Assembly (NCBI GenBank): GCA_005772855.1
Contig: SXIK01000244.1
Location: forward strand, 1-39,770
Length of the DNA stretch: 39,770 nt
DNA from: Planctomycetia bacterium
GTDB taxonomy: Bacteria > Planctomycetota > UBA8108 > SXIK01
Direction: 5' to 3'
Shown here piece by piece: positions 33,213 through 39,770 of the stretch. The notes beneath the pieces are model-generated. The model had not been told where the DNA came from. It searched no databases and was given only the letters and a program-made list of their open reading frames with translations. The stretch's first letter is position 1, and each line of letters opens with the position of its first letter. A program made the position numbers and the translations under genes.

Positions 33213-33303
33213 TTGTGGAGAGTGGGCCGGCATCTTACCATCACACCTGTCTGCTGGACTCCTTGACACACACCGAACGGCTTTTCAGAGAGGGACTTTA
33301 TCC

Positions 33304-33738
33304 ATGCGTTTCAAGAAAATTGGTTGGGCTTCACTCCGCGAGAGCCAGGGCTTCACGCTCCTCGAGCTCATCGTCGTCATTACAATCATCGGCCTCCTTT
33401 CCACCCTCGTGGTCGTCAGCACAAAGAACATTGGCCCGAATGCTCGCCGGACGAAGATCATCTCGGACCTCGAGACGATTCAGAAGGTTGCCATGGGGAT
33501 TTTCACCGAAACAGGCCAGTGGCCCGAATCCATCGAGGCCATGGTCGATGCCAAGGACTCGAGCGGGAAGGGCCTCATGAACGCGCTGGACAAGTTCCCG
33601 AAGGACCCCTGGGGCCACGAGTACAAGCTCGAGATCGTCGACGGGCAGGCCAGGGTCACTTGCCTCGGCGTCGACAACGCCGAAGGCGGCGACAACGAGG
33701 CGGAAGACATGGTGCGCCCCGAGGAGAGGAACAAGTAG
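33304..33738 (+). CDS. gspG: GspG, major pseudopilin
   Basis: Major subunit of the periplasmic pseudopilus that drives secretion, 144 residues from the ATG at 33304. It has a short basic leader ending SQG and the mature start FTLLELIVVITIIGLLSTLV, with the Glu at position 5 needed for assembly. The C-terminal body has the GspG pattern ETIQKVAMGIFTETGQWP and FPKDPWGHEYKLEI. It needs the prepilin peptidase GspO/PilD, which is not in this window. A degenerate second copy of its 3' half follows immediately. Confidence 0.95.
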   Translation: MRFKKIGWASLRESQGFTLLELIVVITIIGLLSTLVVVSTKNIGPNARRTKIISDLETIQKVAMGIFTETGQWPESIEAMVDAKDSSGKGLMNALDKFPKDPWGHEYKLEIVDGQARVTCLGVDNAEGGDNEAEDMVRPEERNK

Positions 33739-33748
33739 GCGCACCCCC

Positions 33749-34201
33749 ATGCCCCTGGAGGCCAGAGCAGAGTCAGCGCCAAGAGACGAAGACCACGCCC
33801 GGGGAGCAGCTCGAGCGGGACGCGGCCCGATCGCTTCGATGGCGTGGATCCTGGCAAAAAGCGCCCCTGTCCTTGTGTCCAGCTTCGACTGCCAGCCATG
33901 CTGCTGTTCAGGCCCTGGCAAGCGTCAAACCAAAATCCTTGGGGACATCGAGACGATTCAGAAGGTTGCCTTGGGGATTTTCAGGGAGACTGATCACTGG
34001 CCCGAATCCATCGAGGCCATGGGTGATGCCAGGGACTCGAGCGGAAAGGGCCTCCTGAAGGCGTTCGACAGGATCCCGAAGGACCCCTGGCACCACGAGC
34101 ACCCCTACGGGGTGCTCAACAACCGGATCCACCTGCGCTGCTGGGGCAGCGGCGACAAGAGCCAAGCGGCTGACGTGGCTTTTCCCCGAGGCAGGTCATG
34201 A
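33749..34201 (+). CDS. Partial, leaderless gspG duplicate
   Basis: A 150-codon frame whose second half repeats GspG: ETIQKVALGIFRETDHWPES and DSSGKGLLKAFDRIPKDPW. From ETIQ to KDPW, 36 of 47 residues match the upstream copy, and the DNA has runs of 23 and 25 identical bases. The first 56 or so residues are unrelated, Arg/Ala- and Cys-rich, and contain no prepilin leader or hydrophobic helix. It therefore cannot enter the pseudopilus in the usual way. After KDPW the two copies diverge. It has no visible ribosome-binding site, yet its stop overlaps the gspH start (ATGA). It may be a decaying remnant kept for translational coupling, or a soluble new protein. Confidence 0.6.
   Translation: MPLEARAESAPRDEDHARGAARAGRGPIASMAWILAKSAPVLVSSFDCQPCCCSGPGKRQTKILGDIETIQKVALGIFRETDHWPESIEAMGDARDSSGKGLLKAFDRIPKDPWHHEHPYGVLNNRIHLRCWGSGDKSQAADVAFPRGRS
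33920..34100 (+). repeat. Second copy of a tandem partial duplication of gspG
   Basis: This stretch repeats gspG bases 33442-33622 at an offset of 478 bases. The similarity begins at the codons for R-T-K-I and stops after the PKDPW codons. The offset is not a multiple of three, so the frame was set independently after duplication. Confidence 0.75.
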
Positions 34202-34776
34202 TCCACCCGCGCCGTCTCGGCTCACACCTGCAGTGCTCCGCTGCTTTCACGTTCCTCGAGCTTATCCTGGTCCTGACCGTGGTGAGCTGCCTCCTCTTGA
34301 TAGGGATTCCCACCTTCAGGGGGCTTGCTCCCAAGTACCGTCTACGCAGCGCGGCGCGGGGAATCGGCTCAACTCTCGAGAGCACCCGCATCGCAGCCAT
34401 GTCGCGTGGCCTCTGGACTGGCATACACTACGTGCTCACGCCGACCTCCAGAGATGAAGCGGACGGCTCCTACTACCAGATCATCCCACCTCCCCCGGAG
34501 GAATTCCCCGACCAGCCCCTTGCCGACCGACAGCTCCTCGAAAGGATGTCTCTTCCCTCCGGCGTGCGAATTGCACGGGTCATCCTCTCAAGCGGCCAGG
34601 TGATCTCCCGCGGATCGATCAATTTACTCTTTTCCCCCATGGGCAACACTGGCAGTCACATCGTGGCGCTCGAAGGTGCGGATGAACGCATCATGTGCTT
34701 GAAGATGAGCTCCATTACCGGGGTCATCGAGTTCTTCGAAGGGTCCGAGCCCGCGTTCCAGCACTTCACGGAGTAA
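34198..34776 (+). CDS. gspH: GspH-like minor pseudopilin
   Basis: A 192-residue type IV pilin-like protein with a 16-residue leader and the segment AFTFLELILVLTVVSCLLLI. The residue before the cleavage site is Ala rather than the usual Gly, while Phe+1 and Glu+5 are kept. The body begins RSAARGIGSTLESTRIAAMSRG, a pattern shared by GspH and FimT. It overlaps the previous frame by four bases and is followed after two bases by gspI. The H assignment rests on operon order and this pattern. Confidence 0.8.
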   Translation: MIHPRRLGSHLQCSAAFTFLELILVLTVVSCLLLIGIPTFRGLAPKYRLRSAARGIGSTLESTRIAAMSRGLWTGIHYVLTPTSRDEADGSYYQIIPPPPEEFPDQPLADRQLLERMSLPSGVRIARVILSSGQVISRGSINLLFSPMGNTGSHIVALEGADERIMCLKMSSITGVIEFFEGSEPAFQHFTE

Positions 34777-34778
34777 CC

Positions 34779-35300
34779 ATGCGAAACCGAAGGGCTAACC
34801 GACACCTCCGAGCCTCTGGTTTCACGCTGCTCGAGATCGTCATCGCGGTGACGGTGCTCGCCGTATTTCTGTTGCCCATGATGTTGATCGTCGCGAACGC
34901 CAAGACCCGAGCGATCCGCTACACGCAGCAGCGAGAGGTCCGAGACCTCGCCCAGCGAAAGCTCTTCGACCGTATCCACTACTACGAGACGAGCGATTCA
35001 GGCACCTTCACGCTCGAAGGGCGCCCGGACTGGCAATGGCAAATCGACTCACCCGAGATGGTCGGGGGAAGCGAGCAGGTCCTTCTCGAGTACACGATCA
35101 AGGTGCGGTTGCCGCAAAAACTCGAGGGAGACGTGTCGGCCAAATCGGGGGACGACAACAAGGAGGGTTCGACCTACCAGATGAGCCTCTGGACCTTCCC
35201 GAGCAATATTTGGTACGAGGAGCAGGAGCTCATTTATGAATCGGGCGGCTACTCACCCCTCTATGGCAGCCGCTTCGACGAAGGAGACCCTTACCGATGA
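34779..35300 (+). CDS. gspI: GspI-like minor pseudopilin
   Basis: A 173-residue pseudopilin from the ATG at 34779. Leader RNRRANRHLRASG is followed by FTLLEIVIAVTVLAVFLLPM, with Gly-1 and Glu+5. The body has ALAQRKLFDRI-like sequence (RDLAQRKLFDRIHYYE) as in GspI, where the helix ends in a conserved Glu/Arg region. Its last four bases overlap the gspJ start. Assignment is by position and helix sequence. Confidence 0.8.
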   Translation: MRNRRANRHLRASGFTLLEIVIAVTVLAVFLLPMMLIVANAKTRAIRYTQQREVRDLAQRKLFDRIHYYETSDSGTFTLEGRPDWQWQIDSPEMVGGSEQVLLEYTIKVRLPQKLEGDVSAKSGDDNKEGSTYQMSLWTFPSNIWYEEQELIYESGGYSPLYGSRFDEGDPYR

Positions 35301-36538
35301 GACGCCTTGAGCGCCGCGGACTCCCCTGCCTTCGGGAGCCCTCCGGCTTCACCCTGATTGAGCTTGTGATTGTCATGGCGATCCTTGTCATGGTGCTCAC
35401 GATGACGTACCGGATGATCCTCGACTGTCTCGACGCCGAACGTACCATCGACAAGCTCACAATCCCTGAAAAGGTCGGCGAAGGTATCTTGGCCCTCTTC
35501 CGATCGGACCTCTCGGGCACGATCTGGCGCCACTCCGGCACTCGAGTCTTTTTTGTCACCGACAACGGATCCGGCAAGGCTGCTCGCGACGAGATCCGTT
35601 TTCTGAGCACCGTGGAGCCGACGCCGGTGGAGGATGCCACACAGGGTTCGACGGCTCAAGTATCGACGATTCGAACGATTACGGGCCTCGCTTACTTTCT
35701 CAAACAGGGCGGGGGAATCGACGGAGTCCCGGCGTACACGCTCTTCAGAAAGGAGATCATCGACTTCACCGACGAGAACCCCCTCGAAGCACCGGGCACG
35801 AATTACGAGGTCTACGACAAGATCGCCTACTTGAGCATTGAGTGCTTCGACAGCTACGAGTCCTTCTGGAGCCAGGTGTGGGACTCCGAGGCCATGATCA
35901 ACGAGGAGCTGGCGGACCTGGAGGCGGAGACCGAGGCGAACGCCGGGATCGCGGAGGTCGGACAGCGAGATGATGATGAGGGGAAGAATCCACGCGCCGG
36001 GACGAGCGCAAAGGGCGGCGAAAAGTCGAGGGATCCGAAAAGCGGCCCGAGAGATCCGAGTACGAGCCGACGCGCGGCGGCCCGAGAGCAGAACGCGTTG
36101 ACAAGAAACGCCCCCGGCGCCGATCCCACGCTGGGCGAGGGCCAAAATGCGGAGCTGCTCCCTCCGGCGGCGGTCCCATCGGCCGTGAGGATCGAGATTG
36201 GCATCTATGCTGGCCAGGGCGGAAAGATCGAGCGGGATGGCCAAGGGACCCCCATCGTGAGAACTTACGCAACGATCGTGCCGATCCTGGCGGCGCAGCG
36301 CGTGAAGGTCGAGCCCGAGGAGAATGACCCCTTGCTGGACGGAGGAGAAATCGCTGGCGCCACGGATCCCGAGGGTGGTCCTGGCGGTTCCAGTGGTGGC
36401 ACCCACCTTGGCGGTCGTGGGCAACCCAGGGCCGGCCAGCCGGCACGTGGAGCGGCTGGCCGGGGCGGTCGAGCAAGACCTGGACCCGGTGGGACCCCAT
36501 TGCCAAGGCTGCCCGGCCTGCCCGGAGGGGCAAGGTAG
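35297..36538 (+). CDS. gspJ: GspJ-like minor pseudopilin with low-complexity insert and tail
   Basis: A 413-residue pseudopilin, about twice the usual length. The leader ends PSG before FTLIELVIVMAILVMVLTM, and the body has LFRSDLSGTIWRHSG, FLSTVEPTP, and GLAYFLKQGG, all like GspJ. A charged low-complexity segment (about residues 205-290, Glu/Asp/Arg/Ala rich) interrupts it before the last strands (VRIEIGIYAGQGG...YATIVPI). It ends in about 55 residues of Gly/Pro/Arg (GGSSGGTHLGGRG). The tail could be an unstructured tip or partly non-functional. It is the last recognised gene of the T2SS operon; gspK is absent. Confidence 0.8.
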   Translation: MRRLERRGLPCLREPSGFTLIELVIVMAILVMVLTMTYRMILDCLDAERTIDKLTIPEKVGEGILALFRSDLSGTIWRHSGTRVFFVTDNGSGKAARDEIRFLSTVEPTPVEDATQGSTAQVSTIRTITGLAYFLKQGGGIDGVPAYTLFRKEIIDFTDENPLEAPGTNYEVYDKIAYLSIECFDSYESFWSQVWDSEAMINEELADLEAETEANAGIAEVGQRDDDEGKNPRAGTSAKGGEKSRDPKSGPRDPSTSRRAAAREQNALTRNAPGADPTLGEGQNAELLPPAAVPSAVRIEIGIYAGQGGKIERDGQGTPIVRTYATIVPILAAQRVKVEPEENDPLLDGGEIAGATDPEGGPGGSSGGTHLGGRGQPRAGQPARGAAGRGGRARPGPGGTPLPRLPGLPGGAR

Positions 36539-36633
36539 GCATTTTTTACCCCCGCTGGGCTCCGCCTCACCTGTAAGATCTGTTGGAATCTGTATCTTGG
36601 ACACCGAGCCGAGCAGATTCGCCAAAGAAGGCG

Positions 36634-36651
36634 TGAGCGACAAGTCGCTCA
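36634..36651. promoter_or_regulatory. Perfect palindrome TGAGCGACAAGTCGCTCA
   Basis: A perfect 18-base inverted repeat about 100 bases past gspJ, upstream of the terminator. It looks like an operator or a short RNA hairpin. No T-run follows. Confidence 0.45.
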
Positions 36652-36724
36652 GACCGGACTCCGGAATACCCCTCAATTCCAAGGCTTTTCATGCAATCCA
36701 CCGGAGCTGGCAATGCAAGGGACG

Positions 36725-36763
36725 GGACTGGCTCAACGGACTGTTGAGACGGTCCTGCTTTTT
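36725..36763 (+). terminator. Rho-independent terminator of the T2SS operon
   Basis: A nearly continuous 13-pair stem (36725-36737 with 36743-36755), with one G-U and one G-A mismatch, five-base loop GGACT, then TGC and five Ts. It lies about 190 bases after gspJ and in its orientation. Confidence 0.6.
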
Positions 36764-37039
36764 CGGCGCCAACGCCAAACGGCCCGTGGCGGCAAGGTAC
36801 CAGTATTGCTAAAATGGATTTCGTTACGGGTCCCGCTCAAGAAACAACACCCGAGAAGAGCACTAGCACCAAGGAATCTACTGGCGGCGCGTCCAGTGCA
36901 AGGCGCACATCTGGCCGTCTCATGAGCTTGGCCATCCACGCCGTGGCTTGTGGATAAGGATTGTCATCGAATGTTCCAACCGTAAGAAGGGTTGACCCAT
37001 CGGTCCCGACAGGTGAATCCCAAGAGGCAATGCATAGCA

Positions 37040-38920
37040 ATGAAGCAAGAACGTAAGACAAGGATAGAGCTGCGTGCCGTGAATCGCTGTCTCCTCTTTG
37101 CGAACGCCCTGATGATCCTCATCAGTTGTGGTGGAGGAAAATCCGCCCCCGGCGTGGGTATCCAGAATGTCACCGCGGCAGCCCCACGCCTCCAGGAAGT
37201 CAACTCAAGCGGCGATTACTCGCCCTACTACGCCACGGGCGACCTGCAGCGACCTCGCTATTTTCACGAGACTATTCTCGACAACAAGGGGCGACCCATC
37301 GTCATGGGCGGCACGGACGAGCGTGGTTACTCGGGACTCGACTCACTCGAAATTTTCGACCAATCCGGCTTCGAGGAGGACATCCCGCGCCCCGCGAGCC
37401 TCACGGGCTTCTGGATCGACACTGACTTCGCTGGCGATCCCATCAGCTTCAAGAGCGGCCCACGCATGCTCTTCACGACAGACCTCCTGGCTGACGGGCG
37501 GATCTTGATTGTCGGCGGCAGCTCTGACCTCCTGCGAAGCAAGCTCCTCGACGGAGCCGAGGTCTTTGATTCGGAAACACGAACGACGGAGAGCCTCGAG
37601 GCCAAGATGGTCTTGCCCCGTTTCCGGCACACTTCCGTGCTTCTGAATGACGGAAGCGTGCTCTTCATTGGAGGGCAAATTTCCATGACAGTCACCATTA
37701 TCGATGACCGTATTCCGGAAGGCTTTCCTGGCCGTGAACGCCAGGAATCTCGCTTTGTCACGACACCGCTGTGCGAGTTCTATTCGCCCAAGGAGGCGAA
37801 ATTCATCCAGATGACATTCCCCGAGAGCGACCGACCCTCGAAGCTAAATACGCCTCGCGGCCGGGCCAGTCACGCCACGACCAAGCTGGCGGGTCCCGAC
37901 GGCGACCTCGGCACCTCGGACGACGTTGTGATCATCGGAGCTGGATTTCAGAGTTTCAGCGGCCAGTTTGCTCCCGACAACAAGTTCTTGTTCAACGTCT
38001 CCCGCCAGCTTGCGGTGGGGCTTCAAGGGATGGAGTTCTTCGACCCAATTACGCGAGCTTTCACGCAGGTGAGCACCGTATCGCTCGACCGCCCAAAGCT
38101 CAACAACCCGCACATCATGAACCTGGGCCAGTTCAACAACGTTGCAATCGACGGAACCAGGGGCCTCGGCAACATGGCCTTTTTCACCGGCGGCAATGTC
38201 GACGAGGACTGCCCGGTCACGGCCTTGAACGACCTCCTCCTTGTCGCCACCTACACCGGTTTCGGGCCCGCAGGCGGAATCCAGTTCTTCCGCATCATCG
38301 AGGACCAGCGCAACAGTCACATTGAAGGCAATGAATCCATAGTGACCAATCCTGCCTTGAACTTGGTGGCGCGCTCGGCCACGAACCCAGTGGCGATGCC
38401 CAGGGCCATTCGAACCGCGCCCAGCGCAGGGAATCTATCCACATGGCTCGTCGTCACCGCAGGCGTTGACATCAAGAATAGTTTGGGAGGATGCGTCTCC
38501 AACTATGCCGACCCCACCATGTTAGCCGGATCCGTCTGGGACCCGTTCTTCAGCTTGCCGGCAATCGACGTGGGCCAGTCCGGACGCGACCTGCGCAGCC
38601 AACGCACGGTCAACAATCCCCTGGGCGTGATCGGCTGCTGGCTCACACTTGACGGCGCCATGCCATCCACCGACCGATCGTTCTACGGCTCGACACCACC
38701 GTCCCGCTGGGCAAGGCGCGTTGGCGCCACCCGAAATTGGGCAAAGCTCGTGCCCGTTGCCGGCGAGGATGGAATCGTCTACTCAACCGACGACCGCGTG
38801 CTCCTGACAGGTGGTGGCAATGAGTACGGCGACGCAATCAACGTCGGAGGCGAGCCCACCTCTCCCTCCTGCGAAATTTTGATCATGCCAGGCTCCACGT
38901 CAAAAAGTCCGGTGCCCTAG
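37040..38920 (+). CDS. Kelch-like beta-propeller lipoprotein
   Basis: A 626-residue exported protein from the ATG at 37040. The lipobox LISC at the end of its signal peptide (FANALMILISCGGG) predicts a lipoprotein. The body carries kelch-type blades: GDLQRPRYFHETILDNKGRP, MLFTTDLLADGRILIVGGSS, LPRFRHTSVLLNDGSVLFIGG and RGRASHATTKLAGPDGDLG, each with the pattern 'H-sss-L-dG-vlv-GG'. About six or seven blades are expected. No catalytic residues of galactose oxidase are evident. It follows the T2SS operon after a terminator and is likely a surface-exposed or periplasmic binding protein; the ligand is unknown. An upstream in-frame start at 36992 would move the signal and is less likely. Confidence 0.8.
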   Translation: MKQERKTRIELRAVNRCLLFANALMILISCGGGKSAPGVGIQNVTAAAPRLQEVNSSGDYSPYYATGDLQRPRYFHETILDNKGRPIVMGGTDERGYSGLDSLEIFDQSGFEEDIPRPASLTGFWIDTDFAGDPISFKSGPRMLFTTDLLADGRILIVGGSSDLLRSKLLDGAEVFDSETRTTESLEAKMVLPRFRHTSVLLNDGSVLFIGGQISMTVTIIDDRIPEGFPGRERQESRFVTTPLCEFYSPKEAKFIQMTFPESDRPSKLNTPRGRASHATTKLAGPDGDLGTSDDVVIIGAGFQSFSGQFAPDNKFLFNVSRQLAVGLQGMEFFDPITRAFTQVSTVSLDRPKLNNPHIMNLGQFNNVAIDGTRGLGNMAFFTGGNVDEDCPVTALNDLLLVATYTGFGPAGGIQFFRIIEDQRNSHIEGNESIVTNPALNLVARSATNPVAMPRAIRTAPSAGNLSTWLVVTAGVDIKNSLGGCVSNYADPTMLAGSVWDPFFSLPAIDVGQSGRDLRSQRTVNNPLGVIGCWLTLDGAMPSTDRSFYGSTPPSRWARRVGATRNWAKLVPVAGEDGIVYSTDDRVLLTGGGNEYGDAINVGGEPTSPSCEILIMPGSTSKSPVP

Positions 38921-39018
38921 ACACTCGCAATATCTCTCCCTGAACGGTTTTATCTCCCGGCACTCCACCCACGGCCCGCCCCGAGACCGAGAGACCTCGG
39001 AGGTGGGAACGAGCAACC

Positions 39019-39770
39019 ATGAGACACACCCCCGCCAATCATCTCCCAGGCACACGAGCGTCGCTGCCCACCAGATCACCTCGATCTCGCGCGATGCAAG
39101 TTGTCTTGCCGCTTACGATCTCGATCGTGCTGTTCTCGACCCTGGTCTTCATGGTGGTCCGTGAGATTGGAAAGTCGATGGAGAAGCCTGTTGCAGAGCT
39201 CACGCTGCCTCCAGCAGCACCAGCGCCCAGCACGCGCCCGACGACGATGATCCCCCAGGGCGATCCCAGCTCGCCAAACCCCTTCAAGAATCCGGCTGGC
39301 CCCACCCCTCGCGCTGGGGGGAAGTATCCTCGATGGAACCTGAAGGATTTCCCCGGATCCTGGAACGAGGGGATCGCGCAGGCACTACACTCCTTTTTCG
39401 AAGCGCTCGAGTACGACTCGAATCGGCCCATCGACATGAACCAAATCGAGAAGATCCTGGATGATCTGAAGGACTACCTGGCCCAGAGCGATCCGGATTC
39501 AATTCCAACCCTCGCCACGATCTTGAACGCCGAGACTGACTTCGTGTACCGCCGCATGATCCTGACTACAATCGGCGAGCTAGGCCCCAGGAGCGCCGCG
39601 GCGACCTTTGTACTTCGAGATTTTTTCATGGCGCGGTACTCTGATCCGCAGAACCGCTCGGAGATACTCCACGTGGTCAAGGCCATGTCTTACCTTCAGA
39701 ATGACACGTCCTACGACACGCTCACGGACTTGATCGACCGGGGCCACAGCGACCCGAGCCTGCACAAGTA
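39019..39770 (+). CDS. Membrane-anchored helical-repeat protein (truncated by window end)
   Basis: An open frame from the ATG at 39019 to the window end, about 250 codons without a stop. A signal anchor lies at about residues 26-47 (QVVLPLTISIVLFSTLVFMV), then a Pro-rich linker to about residue 105. The rest is helical repeats of about 35-40 residues (SIPTLATILNAETDFVYRRM and ILTTIGELGPRSAAATFVLR), resembling HEAT repeats. No family is named with confidence. GGAGG lies about 14 bases upstream. It follows the lipoprotein gene by about 100 bases. Confidence 0.65.
   Translation, partial: MRHTPANHLPGTRASLPTRSPRSRAMQVVLPLTISIVLFSTLVFMVVREIGKSMEKPVAELTLPPAAPAPSTRPTTMIPQGDPSSPNPFKNPAGPTPRAGGKYPRWNLKDFPGSWNEGIAQALHSFFEALEYDSNRPIDMNQIEKILDDLKDYLAQSDPDSIPTLATILNAETDFVYRRMILTTIGELGPRSAAATFVLRDFFMARYSDPQNRSEILHVVKAMSYLQNDTSYDTLTDLIDRGHSDPSLHK

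Larger units (their letters stand above)
36539..37039. other. Gap after gspJ
   Basis: About 500 bases. It holds a perfect 18-base inverted repeat (36634-36651), a strong terminator (36725-36763) and a 47-codon ATG frame (36814-36957), rich in Thr/Ser, with no ribosome-binding site. I do not call that frame a gene. No clear promoter for the downstream lipoprotein gene is found. Confidence 0.4.

Noticed and set aside
36519-36547. Hairpin TGCCC-GGAG-GGGCA followed by six Ts as the gspJ terminator
   Set aside because: The T-run begins nine bases after the stem, too far for a standard terminator; the hairpin at 36725-36763 fits much better.
36814-36957. 47-codon ATG frame between gspJ and the lipoprotein gene
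   Set aside because: No ribosome-binding site, no membrane or domain pattern, and Thr/Ser-rich composition typical of chance frames.

Overview
The window reads as a chromosome segment of a Gram-negative (outer-membrane) bacterium with fairly high G+C. It carries lipid A and LPS-export genes (lpxA, an lptF/lptG-type permease), lipoproteins and a type II secretion (T2SS) cluster. A Hanks-type Ser/Thr kinase, an FHA-GAF sigma-54 activator, citramalate synthase beside 2-isopropylmalate synthase, and the absence of gspC/K/L/M suggest an uncultured lineage such as Planctomycetota or a neighbour. That placement is an impression only. I saw no tRNA, rRNA, CRISPR array or insertion sequence.

Layout. 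137-5923 (mostly minus): lpxA, a glycerophosphodiesterase, metX (plus), an exported isoaspartyl methyltransferase, an exported unknown protein and an M42 peptidase. 6091-12779: a compact C5-pathway tetrapyrrole cluster, hemL-hemB-hemE on minus and hemA-hemC-hemD on plus, with a good sigma-54 promoter match before hemA. 12751-13893: an LPS-export permease. 14379-21226: amino-acid synthesis, with ilvE, a chorismate mutase-prephenate dehydratase-ACT protein fused to a DAHP-synthase-like domain, then leuA and cimA. 21210-21908: a family 2 glycosyltransferase. 22264-26850: Ser/Thr kinase, sigma-54 activator and an exported protein resembling a secretin N-domain, with overlapping or nearly overlapping ends. 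27231-36538: gspD, E, F, G, a decayed second gspG, H, I and J, with a sigma-54 promoter match before gspD and a strong terminator after gspJ. 37040-end: a kelch-like lipoprotein and a truncated membrane-anchored helical-repeat protein.

Three things stand out. (1) The DAHP-synthase domain fused to the P-protein has lost its metal-binding Cys and the Lys/Arg residues that bind phosphoenolpyruvate, so it looks like a pseudoenzyme, perhaps a sensor or scaffold. (2) The leuA leader holds a near-consensus sigma-70 promoter, a short ORF rich in Leu/Ile/Val codons, a possible antiterminator and a strong terminator, which is the layout of ribosome-mediated attenuation. (3) The kinase, FHA sigma-54 activator and sigma-54 promoter before gspD suggest a phospho-regulated switch for the secretion system.

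The genes fit together metabolically. Citramalate synthase makes the isoleucine precursor from pyruvate, LeuA starts leucine synthesis and IlvE finishes all three branched-chain amino acids, while the fusion protein commits chorismate to phenylalanine. LpxA and the Lpt permease build the outer membrane that the T2SS crosses.
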